A stretch of 64,000 nucleotides of DNA from Neopusillimonas maritima (GTDB taxonomy: Bacteria > Pseudomonadota > Gammaproteobacteria > Burkholderiales > Burkholderiaceae_B). Of the stretch, positions 9,159 to 16,888 are shown piece by piece; position 1 is the stretch's first letter, and every line of letters begins with the position of its first letter. The notes beneath the pieces were generated by a model. That model ran no database searches. It worked only from the letters and a program-made list of their open reading frames with translations, and was not told the DNA's origin. The position numbers were made by a program, and so were the translations under genes. The DNA is taken from NCBI RefSeq assembly GCF_040930455.2, contig NZ_CP170494.1. The stretch is one strand, 5' to 3'.

Positions 9159-10172
9159 ATGACAAAGTATTCGATTCTTGATCTCGTGCGTATCCGCGAA
9201 AATGGGAACGCAAAAATATCGCTGAACAATGCACGCAACTTGGCACGCCAGGCAGAGCAATGGGGCTACACCCGCTTCTGGATGGCCGAACACCACAACA
9301 TGCCGGGCATCGCCAGCGCTGCAACTTCGGTGGCCATTGGCCATGTGGCGGAAGGCACCGAAAAAATACGCGTCGGCGCGGGCGGCATCATGCTGCCAAA
9401 CCACTCCCCGCTGGTCATTGCAGAACAATTCGGCACACTTGATGCGCTCTTTCCAGGCCGTATCGACCTGGGCCTGGGCCGCGCGCCCGGCACCGATCAG
9501 CTCACATTACGCGCCTTACGCCGTCACCCCGGCAGCGCCGATAACTTTCCCCAAGACGTTCTGGAACTGCAGGCATTACTAGGTCCTGTTCAGCCCGACC
9601 AGCGTATCCGTGCTGTGCCGGGAGCCAATAGCCATGTGCCTTTATGGATATTAGGTTCCAGCACGTTCGGCGCCGCCATGGCGGGTGAGTTCGGCCTACC
9701 CTATGCGTTTGCTTCGCACTTTGCGCCCGATTATCTGTATACCGCACTGGAAACCTACCGGTCGCGTTTCAAGCCTTCCGAACAGCAAGCAACGCCATAC
9801 TGCATGATGGGCATCAATATTATTGTGGCCCCCTCCGACGAAGAGGCCGAATTTCTGGCCAGCACGCAGCGTATGTCGGTAACGAATTTACTGCGTGGTG
9901 ACCGCGGTTTAAGCAAACCGCCCATCGCCGATATCAATACATACTGGTCTATCGATGAACGGGTGCAAGCACAACGCATGCTGGCCATGTCGGTTGTCGG
10001 GTCGCCCGATACCGTGCGCGAAAAGCTTGAAGGTATTCTGACGCAAACACGAGTAAACGAACTAATGATCGTATCGGACATATACGATCACTCTTTGCGG
10101 TTACAGTCTTATGAATACATAGCGCAAATTATGCAGGCGCTGAACGAAAAGAAACAGGTTAATGAAGCGTAA
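9159..10172 (+). CDS. LLM class flavin-dependent oxidoreductase
   Basis: A 337-residue member of the bacterial luciferase-like monooxygenase fold (TIM barrel, FMN or F420 dependent), closest in pattern to the YhbW/MsnO8 group of single-component oxidoreductases. Recognisable segments are WGYTRFWMAEHHNMPGIAS near the N terminus, IRVGAGGIMLPNHSPLVIAEQF, and DLGLGRAPGTDQLT, the usual start of the flavin-phosphate binding region. It is predicted to be cytoplasmic. The ribosome site is weak. It starts ten bases after the nuclease gene and stops nine bases before the DUF3820 gene, so the three may form a small transcription unit. The substrate is unknown. Confidence 0.88.
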   Translation: MTKYSILDLVRIRENGNAKISLNNARNLARQAEQWGYTRFWMAEHHNMPGIASAATSVAIGHVAEGTEKIRVGAGGIMLPNHSPLVIAEQFGTLDALFPGRIDLGLGRAPGTDQLTLRALRRHPGSADNFPQDVLELQALLGPVQPDQRIRAVPGANSHVPLWILGSSTFGAAMAGEFGLPYAFASHFAPDYLYTALETYRSRFKPSEQQATPYCMMGINIIVAPSDEEAEFLASTQRMSVTNLLRGDRGLSKPPIADINTYWSIDERVQAQRMLAMSVVGSPDTVREKLEGILTQTRVNELMIVSDIYDHSLRLQSYEYIAQIMQALNEKKQVNEA

Positions 10173-10180
10173 AGCCTGAA

Positions 10181-10405
10181 ATGCACCCCGACGACCTGGA
10201 AAAACTGGTTACCTGGAAAATGCCCTTCGGCAAGTACAAGGGCCGCTTGCTGGCCGACTTGCCGGGGCACTATCTGAACTGGTTTGCACGCACGGGGTTC
10301 CCACCCGGAGAAATCGGGCGTCTGCTTGCCTTACTGCAGGAAATGGATCACAACGGCTTGAAACCCCTGCTTAATCCGTTGCGAAATAAACAAGTTAACT
10401 CGTAG
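10181..10405 (+). CDS. DUF3820 family small protein
   Basis: A 74-residue protein matching the DUF3820 / 'putative quorum-sensing-regulated virulence factor' family. The conserved core is MPFGKYKGRLLADLPGHYLNWF followed by a helix with LLALLQEMDHNGL. The family is widespread in Proteobacteria; a nuclease-related or nucleic-acid role has been suggested from fold, but no biochemical function is established that I can state. It lies nine bases after the flavin oxidoreductase gene on the same strand and converges on livF with a 16-base gap. Confidence 0.8.
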   Translation: MHPDDLEKLVTWKMPFGKYKGRLLADLPGHYLNWFARTGFPPGEIGRLLALLQEMDHNGLKPLLNPLRNKQVNS

Positions 10406-10421
10406 GGGCCGCGGCCTCTGA

Positions 10422-11153
10422 TTAAAGCCCTAAATAGGCCTGTCGAACGCGATCGTCCCCCAACAAAGCTTTACCGTCCCCTTCCAGCGCGATGTTACCT
10501 GTCTCCAGCACGTATGCACGATCGCATAACTCAAGTGACTCCACCACGTTTTGTTCTACCAGCACCACGCTAAAACCACTGTCGTGCAAGCTGCTGACGA
10601 CACCGAACATTTCTTCGGTCAGAATCGGTGATAGGCCCAACGAAGGTTCATCGAACATCACCAAACGCGGATTCGCCATAAGTGCACGGCCAATCGCCAG
10701 CATTTGCTGTTCCCCGCCTGAAAGGGTGCCGGCCAGTTGCTTTTGCCGTTCCGCCAAACGTGGAAAGGTTTCATAAACACGACTCAGGTTCTGTTTACGA
10801 TCTGCCTGCGCACGGCGCAATGTAGCACCTAAGCGCAAATTTTCCACAACACTCAGGCTGGGAAATATTTGCCGCCCTTCCGGTACCTGAGCAATACCCA
10901 ATTCACAAACACCGGTGCTATCGAGACCGGTAATATCCTGCCCGTCAAACACAACACGCCCTTGCGCAGCCTTCACCATGCCCGCTATGGTGCGAATCAA
11001 GGTCGTTTTCCCCGCGCCATTGGCCCCCACTACTGAAACAATTTCACCAGGAAGAATATGCAAACTTACGTCGGCTAACGCTTCGGCTTCCCCGTAACGT
11101 ACTTTCAAATTTTCAACCGCAAGTATGGGCGCCGCTTTCTTTTCAATGGCCAT
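10422..11153 (-). CDS. livF: Branched-chain amino acid type ABC transporter, ATPase LivF
   Basis: One of the two ATPases of a HAAT-family ABC importer. The protein is 243 residues with Walker A GANGAGKTT (about residues 39-47), signature LSGGEQQML, Walker B LVMFDEP and the switch histidine region VVLVEQNV. It is last in the livK-livH-livM-livG-livF order and its start overlaps the end of livG by 11 bases, implying translational coupling. It pairs with LivG on the cytoplasmic face of the LivHM pore. HAAT systems carry leucine, isoleucine and valine, but also amides, urea or aromatic acids, so the symbol marks family and position, not proven substrate. Confidence 0.9.
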   Translation of the reverse strand: MAIEKKAAPILAVENLKVRYGEAEALADVSLHILPGEIVSVVGANGAGKTTLIRTIAGMVKAAQGRVVFDGQDITGLDSTGVCELGIAQVPEGRQIFPSLSVVENLRLGATLRRAQADRKQNLSRVYETFPRLAERQKQLAGTLSGGEQQMLAIGRALMANPRLVMFDEPSLGLSPILTEEMFGVVSSLHDSGFSVVLVEQNVVESLELCDRAYVLETGNIALEGDGKALLGDDRVRQAYLGL

Positions 11154-11883
11154 GTTTCGCCCCCTTGCCCAAATAACTCTCTATCACTCTCGGATCACGC
11201 GTCACCGCTTCGGGTGTCCCTTGGGTAATTAATTCTCCATGGTGCAACACGGCAACGTGATCGGCGATCGACATCAAAATTCGCATAACGTGCTCTACCA
11301 ACACAATCGTTAGACCCTCACCGTTCAGCTTACGCAAAACCGCTATTACCTCGTCGGCTTCTGTAGGACGCAGGCCCGCCATCACCTCATCAAGCAGCAA
11401 TAAGCGTGGTTGGGTGGCGAGTGCTTTAGCCAATTCCAGCATCTTGCGGTCGGGTAAAGTTAGGTGCATGGCTAGAATATCTTTCTTGGCGCCAAGCCCA
11501 ATCTGATCAAGCGTACTCGCCGCCAAATCGCGCGCCTCGTCTAACGAAGGTGCACGCAGTAGAGCGCCGACCATCGCGTTATCAAGCACGGTCATCTCTT
11601 GCAACGGACGCACGACTTGAAAGGTTCGGGCAATACCCAATTCGCAAATTTCCTCGGGATTCAGGCCGTCGAGCGAGCGACCATCAAAAACCACGCTTCC
11701 TTGCGTTGGTTTCATTGCACCGGCAATCATTTGAAAACACGTCGTTTTACCCGCTCCGTTGGGCCCGATCAGGCCCATGATCTTACCTTCGGGAACATCG
11801 AAGCTGACCTGGCTTACCGCAGTCAAACCGGAAAAACGCTTGGTAATGCCCTGAACCTGGAGTAATGGTTTGGGTTGACTCAT
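11143..11883 (-). CDS. livG: Branched-chain amino acid type ABC transporter, ATPase LivG
   Basis: The second ATPase of the HAAT importer, 246 residues from the ATG at 11883, whose ATGA overlaps the livM stop. An in-frame ATG eight codons upstream lies inside livM and was not used. Walker A is GPNGAGKTT. The signature motif is degenerate, LTLPDRKML instead of an LSGGQ-type sequence, and Walker B ends in LLLLDEVMAGL, with Val in place of the usual Pro. The LivG family C-terminal segment GELITQGTPEAVTRDPRVIESYLG is present. The degenerate signature recurs in a LivG subgroup to my knowledge and suggests asymmetric ATP sites with LivF, which has a canonical LSGGE. Confidence 0.9.
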   Translation of the reverse strand: MSQPKPLLQVQGITKRFSGLTAVSQVSFDVPEGKIMGLIGPNGAGKTTCFQMIAGAMKPTQGSVVFDGRSLDGLNPEEICELGIARTFQVVRPLQEMTVLDNAMVGALLRAPSLDEARDLAASTLDQIGLGAKKDILAMHLTLPDRKMLELAKALATQPRLLLLDEVMAGLRPTEADEVIAVLRKLNGEGLTIVLVEHVMRILMSIADHVAVLHHGELITQGTPEAVTRDPRVIESYLGKGAKHGH

Positions 11884-12872
11884 GACGACGCCCCCCCCTT
11901 CATCCACCGTTCAATTCGCTTTGCGACAGGCGGCCAAATGCCATCGGGCAAAAACACGATCACCATCAAGATCAACACACCATAAATTAATGTGTTTAAA
12001 CCAAAAATCCCCATTGATTGCGCCGCGTGATTTGAAATCTCATTAATGGGAATCACAAAAAACGCCCCTATGATCGGACCAAACAACGTGCCCATCCCGC
12101 CGATAATAGGCGCAATAATAATTTCAATCGAAAAGCGCATACCCATCATCGTATCGGGAAACAGGCTACCGCTAAGTAATGCGTAGAAAGAACCACCCAC
12201 GCTGGTCATGGCGGCACTAATCATGACAGCCAGAATCTTCAGGCGTAACGCCCGCACACCAATCGCACGCGCCGCATCCTCATCTTCCCTGATCGCCCGC
12301 CAAAAATAGCCCAAGCGCGATCGAATCAATAATGCGGTTCCCCAGAAACCCAGAATGCTTAGCACCAGAAAACAAAAGTAGTAGAACGTCGTACCGCCGC
12401 GCAAACTGAGCAAGGGATGCGTGTCTTGTGCAACTCGCAGAAAATATCCGGCATTGCCCCCTACGAACGACCAGTTTTCGAAAGACAAACGGCCCAACTC
12501 GGCAACGGCAATCGTTAACAGGGTGAAATAAATACCTTTTACAGCGAAGCGAAAACCCAACCAGGCCACAAATGCGCCCACGACGGCACTAATTACTGCC
12601 CCAATCAGGATACCCAGCCAGGGCGACAGGCCGAAAGTACCCACCGACACGGCGCAGGCATATGCCCCCAAACCAATATATAAACCGTGCCCCAGCGATA
12701 ACTGCCCAACATACCCCATCATCAAATTCCATGCCTGCCCGAAAAAAGCAAACATCATGATCAGGGTCAGCACAGCGATGATGGAGTCGGATGTGACGAC
12801 AGGCAGAAAAGCCATAATGGCGAAGAACGCAATAGCCAGCCCACCCCACATTCGGGTTGTTGCATTATTCAT
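11880..12872 (-). CDS. livM: Branched-chain amino acid type ABC transporter, permease LivM
   Basis: An inner-membrane permease of 330 residues that forms the translocation pore with LivH. About eight to ten hydrophobic segments are visible, with the LivM-type segments GYVGQLSLGHGLYIGLGAYA near the N terminus and the cytoplasmic loop IREDEDAARAIGVRALRLKILA, the EAA-like site that docks the ATPases. Its start overlaps the stop of livH by four bases and its stop overlaps the livG start by four bases, so the permease and ATPase genes form one coupled unit. Confidence 0.9.
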   Translation of the reverse strand: MNNATTRMWGGLAIAFFAIMAFLPVVTSDSIIAVLTLIMMFAFFGQAWNLMMGYVGQLSLGHGLYIGLGAYACAVSVGTFGLSPWLGILIGAVISAVVGAFVAWLGFRFAVKGIYFTLLTIAVAELGRLSFENWSFVGGNAGYFLRVAQDTHPLLSLRGGTTFYYFCFLVLSILGFWGTALLIRSRLGYFWRAIREDEDAARAIGVRALRLKILAVMISAAMTSVGGSFYALLSGSLFPDTMMGMRFSIEIIIAPIIGGMGTLFGPIIGAFFVIPINEISNHAAQSMGIFGLNTLIYGVLILMVIVFLPDGIWPPVAKRIERWMKGGASS

Positions 12873-13738
12873 CGTTGCTTTACTCCAAATAAACCTTGCG
12901 GACGCAGCAACAGCACCAGAATCATCAACCCATAAGAGAACATAGCTTTCATGGCCGGATTAATGAGTAGCGCTGCGACACTTTCCGATACTCCAATCAG
13001 AATGCCTCCCACTAAAGCGCCCATCAAACTTCCCATTCCCCCAATAATGACAATAATGAAAGCCAACAGGGTTAACTCACCGGCCAGATAAGGTTGTGTG
13101 TCAAAAATTGGGGAAATCAACGTACCCGCTACACCTGCGCATGCCACACCAATACCGGCGGTGACCGCATATAACCGATTTACCCGCAATCCAATCGCCT
13201 GAGCACCGGTTTGGTTATCAGCGGCGGCCCGAATAGCCGACCCTGTGCTGGAGTAACGCAGAAAAAGCAGTAACAGGGCAATCATCACCAATGCCACAGC
13301 GGCGCCATATAAGCGAACCGCATCCAGACGCAAGCCGAAAACCTCGTAAGTTTCAAAGCTTGACGGATCGGCGATCGAACGTGCATCGGGGCCAAACACC
13401 AGCATGTGTATGCCGGTAATGATGAGCGCCAGACCTATAAACAAAATAAACTGAGCATGATGCGGGCGCCGAATGAACCGGTTGATCAAACCGATTTGCA
13501 AGACATAACCGACACAAAACATGATGATTGCGGATAGCGGCACAGCCATAACCGGCGTAATATCGAGCGACAGCCAAAGCAAATAGCCGATATACATACC
13601 CAGCACCACAAGTTCGCCGTGGGCAAAATTCACCACGCGCATAACCCCGAACATAATGGTGAGGCCCAGCGCAATAAGCGCATAAACAATGCCGATGAGA
13701 ACGCCGCCTGCTATCACATTGGCGTACAAAGAATACAT
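12869..13738 (-). CDS. livH: Branched-chain amino acid type ABC transporter, permease LivH
   Basis: The LivH-type inner-membrane permease, 289 residues. It shows the family N terminus GGVLIGIVYALIALGLTIMFG, the conserved VMRVVNFAHGELVVLGMY and the ATPase-docking loop AAADNQTGAQAIGLRVNRLY. About eight membrane segments are present. It is the first of the four coupled genes livH-livM-livG-livF and is separated from the binding-protein gene by 91 bases containing a strong hairpin, so it is probably made at a lower level than the binding protein. Confidence 0.9.
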   Translation of the reverse strand: MYSLYANVIAGGVLIGIVYALIALGLTIMFGVMRVVNFAHGELVVLGMYIGYLLWLSLDITPVMAVPLSAIIMFCVGYVLQIGLINRFIRRPHHAQFILFIGLALIITGIHMLVFGPDARSIADPSSFETYEVFGLRLDAVRLYGAAVALVMIALLLLFLRYSSTGSAIRAAADNQTGAQAIGLRVNRLYAVTAGIGVACAGVAGTLISPIFDTQPYLAGELTLLAFIIVIIGGMGSLMGALVGGILIGVSESVAALLINPAMKAMFSYGLMILVLLLRPQGLFGVKQR

Positions 13739-13775
13739 GGAAAACCTTTCAGGCTTGGAACAAACAAACTGAACA

Positions 13776-13799
13776 GAGCCCCTTCACCGGAAGGGGCTC
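13776..13799 (-). terminator. Hairpin between livK and livH (attenuating terminator)
   Basis: A perfect 10-base-pair stem (13776-13785 with 13790-13799, loop ACCG) lies in the livK-livH gap. In the minus transcript it is followed by a T-rich but interrupted tract. Its likely role is partial termination or 3'-end protection of the livK message, so that binding protein exceeds permease. Confidence 0.7.
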
Positions 13800-13829
13800 C
13801 ATCCAAAGCACCATCATTTGAACGCGAAA

Positions 13830-15053
13830 TCAGCGTTCGTTGAACGGCCGCATCGGATAGACCACTTCAGCCACTGCGGCTTCGGCCGGACCAACTACCG
13901 TCGGCTCGCTATTCTGATTTTGCAGCAAGGCTACACCAATGTTGGGGTTTTGGCCTTTCTCGTTAAACTGGATCGGACCGCCCCACATAACGTGGTCTTT
14001 GATATCAGTGGTTTTAAGTGCCGCATGAATGGCGGCTGCGTCATTCGACTTTGCCCGGCGCAAGGCGTCAGCCACAATATCGACCGCCTCGTAGGAAAAG
14101 CCTACATTCAATTCAAAACGGTTTTTGCTATCCATAGCCTCAAAGCGTTTGGCCAACTCCACCGCGCGAGGATTCTTCACATTCAACCATGGCACACACA
14201 CCATGTAATCGTCGCCGTACTTACCCAACGCATCAGTAAACGCTTTTTCGTAGGGCCCAGGGCTTCCCGGGCCGATAATGGCTTTGGGGTTGTAGCCTTG
14301 CTTTACCATTTCGCGAACAATCATAATGGCATCGTTCACACGGGTAATCGGCAATAACAACTCAGCGCCGGTCGCCTTGGCTTTTGCCACTTCAACAGAC
14401 AAATCCTTTGCACGAACGTCGTAGCCGATCGTATCCAGAATTTCGATCGGCAGATTCTGTTTCGCCCATTCAGCCTGCATCGCTTTCAGTGCCGACTGCC
14501 CGAATGTGTCATTCACATACAGCACCGTCGCAGTTTTAGGAGGGTCGTCGGTTTTGGCGGCCAGTTCCCGAATACGCTGCACGGCATTGGAAACCAATTG
14601 CGTGGCCGGCGTGAAATTACGGAAAATCTGGGTAAAACCTTGCTCAGTAATTTGAGGCGCCGAAGCGATATTGATGACCAACGGTACCTTGGCTGCCTCG
14701 CATGCCTGAGCGGCGGAAATGGTCGCCCCGGTATCCCAGCAGCCAATCAAAACCGAGCACCCTTCACGAATCAACTTTTCGGCAGCCACACGACCGTTTT
14801 CGGCCTTCGATTCGGTATCTGCGTAAATCAGCTCCATGGCCGGGCCGTTGCGCTCTTTGTTGATCATGCCGGCAAACTCAACCCCGCGCCGGGATGCCTG
14901 CCCCGGAAAAGCCAAAACACCGCTGGTGGGCAGAATGACGCCAACTTTGGTGGGATGATTGTTCGCCCAGCTAAAACGCATGGGCAGTGCGCTCATTACC
15001 GCAGCGGCCCCGGCCGACTTGATAAGTGACCGGCGAGAGAAACGTGTATTCAT
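13830..15053 (-). CDS. livK: ABC transporter substrate-binding protein, LivK-like, Tat-exported
   Basis: A periplasmic solute-binding protein of the Peripla_BP_6 type, 407 residues, for the adjacent HAAT importer. The N terminus MNTRFSRRSLIKSAGAAAV is a twin-arginine signal (SRRSLIK) with a weak hydrophobic core and cleavage probably near residue 31. This means export in folded form. The mature part begins KVGVILPTSGVLAFPG and holds two Rossmann-like lobes. A very strong ribosome site, AGGAGGT, lies six bases before the ATG, in keeping with high expression. The ligand is not clear; members of this Tat-signal subgroup bind amino acids, amides or aromatic acids. Confidence 0.88.
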   Translation of the reverse strand: MNTRFSRRSLIKSAGAAAVMSALPMRFSWANNHPTKVGVILPTSGVLAFPGQASRRGVEFAGMINKERNGPAMELIYADTESKAENGRVAAEKLIREGCSVLIGCWDTGATISAAQACEAAKVPLVINIASAPQITEQGFTQIFRNFTPATQLVSNAVQRIRELAAKTDDPPKTATVLYVNDTFGQSALKAMQAEWAKQNLPIEILDTIGYDVRAKDLSVEVAKAKATGAELLLPITRVNDAIMIVREMVKQGYNPKAIIGPGSPGPYEKAFTDALGKYGDDYMVCVPWLNVKNPRAVELAKRFEAMDSKNRFELNVGFSYEAVDIVADALRRAKSNDAAAIHAALKTTDIKDHVMWGGPIQFNEKGQNPNIGVALLQNQNSEPTVVGPAEAAVAEVVYPMRPFNER

Positions 15054-15132
15054 AGCTACCTCCTGGCGGATCCAAATTAAAACAAAACAGAAAAAAAATC
15101 GATATATGTTTTAAATATGAAACGATAATTTA

Positions 15133-15161
15133 TTTATAAAACGTGTTGTTATGATAGCGAA
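15133..15161 (-). promoter_or_regulatory. Possible livK promoter
   Basis: On the minus strand TTCGCT (15161-15156), 17 bases, then TATAAA (15138-15133), about 80 bases before livK. The -10 is good and the -35 is weak. The surrounding 229-base gap is very A+T rich and also carries the divergent MFS promoter. Confidence 0.35.
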
Positions 15162-15192
15162 GAGGTTCCCGAGGGGCTACGCGGAAAAACCC

Positions 15193-15220
15193 TTATTGAT
15201 GTATCAACATAGCTTAGAAT
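15193..15220 (+). promoter_or_regulatory. Putative promoter and operator of the second DHA2 exporter
   Basis: A -10-like TAGAAT lies at 15215-15220 with a weak TTATTG at 15193-15198, 16 bases upstream. Between them the inverted repeat TTGAT-GT-ATCAA (15196-15207) occupies the spacer, the typical place for a TetR- or MarR-type repressor site on an efflux-pump promoter. No regulator gene is adjacent. Confidence 0.4.
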
Positions 15221-15282
15221 AGCGCTTTTCTGTCTACCATTTTGCTTCGATTCAAACGTCGCAAGCTTACCCTTTACTCTAT

Positions 15283-16812
15283 ATGTCCGATTCATCAAGC
15301 ACCATTACTTTCACTCACCGTGAAGCCAAACGCGTTGTACTCGGCTTGCTGGTCGCCATTTTTCTGGGCGGTCTTGAGCAAACGATTGTGGCCGTGGCCT
15401 TACCTCTGATGTCGGCCGATTTAAGCGGCGTAGAGTATTTGGCATGGGTCATTTCAGGCTATTTGATTGCCATGACGGTTGCCACCCCCATTTATGGAAA
15501 ATTGGGTGACATATACGGGCGCCGTCTTATGTTGTTCAGCGCCATTGTCATTTTCCTGCTGTCGTCCGTTCTATGCGCCATGGCAACCACGATGCCGGTC
15601 ATGATTCTGGCCCGCGTCATTCAGGGCGTGGGGGGCGCCGGCTTACTGGCTGTGTCACAGACAATTGTGGGCGATATTATTTCCCCGCGTGATCGTGGCC
15701 GGTATCAAGGATACATTAGCACCGCCTTTGCAATTGCCAGCGTCACCGGACCGGTCGTAGGCGGATTGCTAACTGAATACATATCCTGGCGCTGGATTTT
15801 CTGGATCAATGTTCCGTTGTGCGTCCTGGCCTACCTCACTGCGCGCCGCGCTCTGGACAAACTCCCCATTCCAAAACTGCGCCGCAGTATCGATTATCTG
15901 GGCGCCTTGCTGCTTACTATCGGGTTAACCATCCTGCTCATTGCCATCAGCCGGGTGGGTCATGGCACTGCACTCACCGAAAACCTGAATCTGCTTTTAT
16001 ACGGCGTTTCAGTCGCTGTTCTGGCCTCGTTCATATGGCAGGAAAAAAGAGCGCCCGACCCGGTTATTCCACTGATGCTTTTGCGAAATCGTGCTGTGGC
16101 AGCGTCCAGCCTCATGCTCTTTATCGCGTTCATTCAAATGATTTGCATGACAATTCTGATTCCATTGCGTCTACAAATGCTAACCCACGCGGGTGCGGAT
16201 GAGGCGGCAGTACAATTGTTGCCTTTATCGCTTTCAATTCCCGTTGGCGCCTGGATCGCGGGCTCACTCATGACGAAGCTGGGACACTACCGGCGTCTAC
16301 AACTCGCGGGCACGGTCATTCTTCCGATCGCCATGGCTGCAACAGCGTACACCCCGGCCGACAGTACGTTACTTATTATCCTTTGCACCTCGCTGGGTGG
16401 CTTTGCCATTGGCTTGCTACTGCCCACGTCCGCTGTTGCTGCACAGAATGCGGTGGAACATCGACACTTGGGTGTTGCAACCGGCGTCATTGGTTTTTCT
16501 CGTTCGTTGGGTGCGGCTATCGGCATTGCCGTTCTTACCGCCGTATTATTCGCTTTACTTCAACAGTACACGCCGGCAGGGCTATCGCTGTCTATTTCCG
16601 CCACCGATGTGATCGGCGAAATGGTAGAAGGCGCCCTGCAAACGGCCGCCCCTGAAGAAAGGCAAGCTTTGGTGGATGCGGGGACCCTGGCGTTTCGTCA
16701 TGTATTTTTACTTAGCGCGGGCATCGCCCTGATTGGAATTGCGGCCTGCCTAAGTGCGCCAGACCGGCGCCTAAGCGAGAAAAAGCCCGAAGTTGAATCG
16801 CATCATTACTAA
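15283..16812 (+). CDS. MFS drug exporter, DHA2 (14-helix) family
   Basis: A 509-residue multidrug-type exporter of the EmrB/QacA group. Helix 1 contains FLGGLEQTIVAVALPLM. Motif A follows as GKLGDIYGRRLMLFS, and the helix 5 antiporter motif region reads GVGGAGLLAVSQTIVGDI and ASVTGPVVGGLLTEYISWRWIFWIN. About 14 hydrophobic segments are present, ending in a short charged tail. There is no good ribosome site before the ATG, so translation may be weak or use another signal. It is the second such exporter in the window but is not a close duplicate of the one at 3306-4769. Substrate unknown. Confidence 0.9.
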   Translation: MSDSSSTITFTHREAKRVVLGLLVAIFLGGLEQTIVAVALPLMSADLSGVEYLAWVISGYLIAMTVATPIYGKLGDIYGRRLMLFSAIVIFLLSSVLCAMATTMPVMILARVIQGVGGAGLLAVSQTIVGDIISPRDRGRYQGYISTAFAIASVTGPVVGGLLTEYISWRWIFWINVPLCVLAYLTARRALDKLPIPKLRRSIDYLGALLLTIGLTILLIAISRVGHGTALTENLNLLLYGVSVAVLASFIWQEKRAPDPVIPLMLLRNRAVAASSLMLFIAFIQMICMTILIPLRLQMLTHAGADEAAVQLLPLSLSIPVGAWIAGSLMTKLGHYRRLQLAGTVILPIAMAATAYTPADSTLLIILCTSLGGFAIGLLLPTSAVAAQNAVEHRHLGVATGVIGFSRSLGAAIGIAVLTAVLFALLQQYTPAGLSLSISATDVIGEMVEGALQTAAPEERQALVDAGTLAFRHVFLLSAGIALIGIAACLSAPDRRLSEKKPEVESHHY

Positions 16813-16827
16813 TATGCTGCAATAAAA

Positions 16828-16856
16828 ATGGCGGTGTGCGTTGAGCACACCGCCAT
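16828..16856. terminator. Bidirectional terminator between the MFS gene and rpoD
   Basis: A perfect 12-base-pair stem (16828-16839 with 16845-16856, loop GTTGA) lies between the converging MFS and rpoD genes. In the minus direction it is followed by a T-rich run (from the A tract at 16824-16828), so it should end the rpsU-dnaG-rpoD transcript. It can also act for the plus strand. Confidence 0.85.
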
Positions 16857-16888
16857 AATCACTTTGCTACCCAATCAAGCCCCTGAAC

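Noticed and set aside
10404..10421. GGGGCCGCGGCCTC as a terminator between DUF3820 and livF.
   Set aside because: It is a short GC palindrome with almost no loop and no T tract on either side.
13818..14357. A 179-residue plus-strand frame opposite livK.
   Set aside because: Antisense shadow of a well-supported binding-protein gene.
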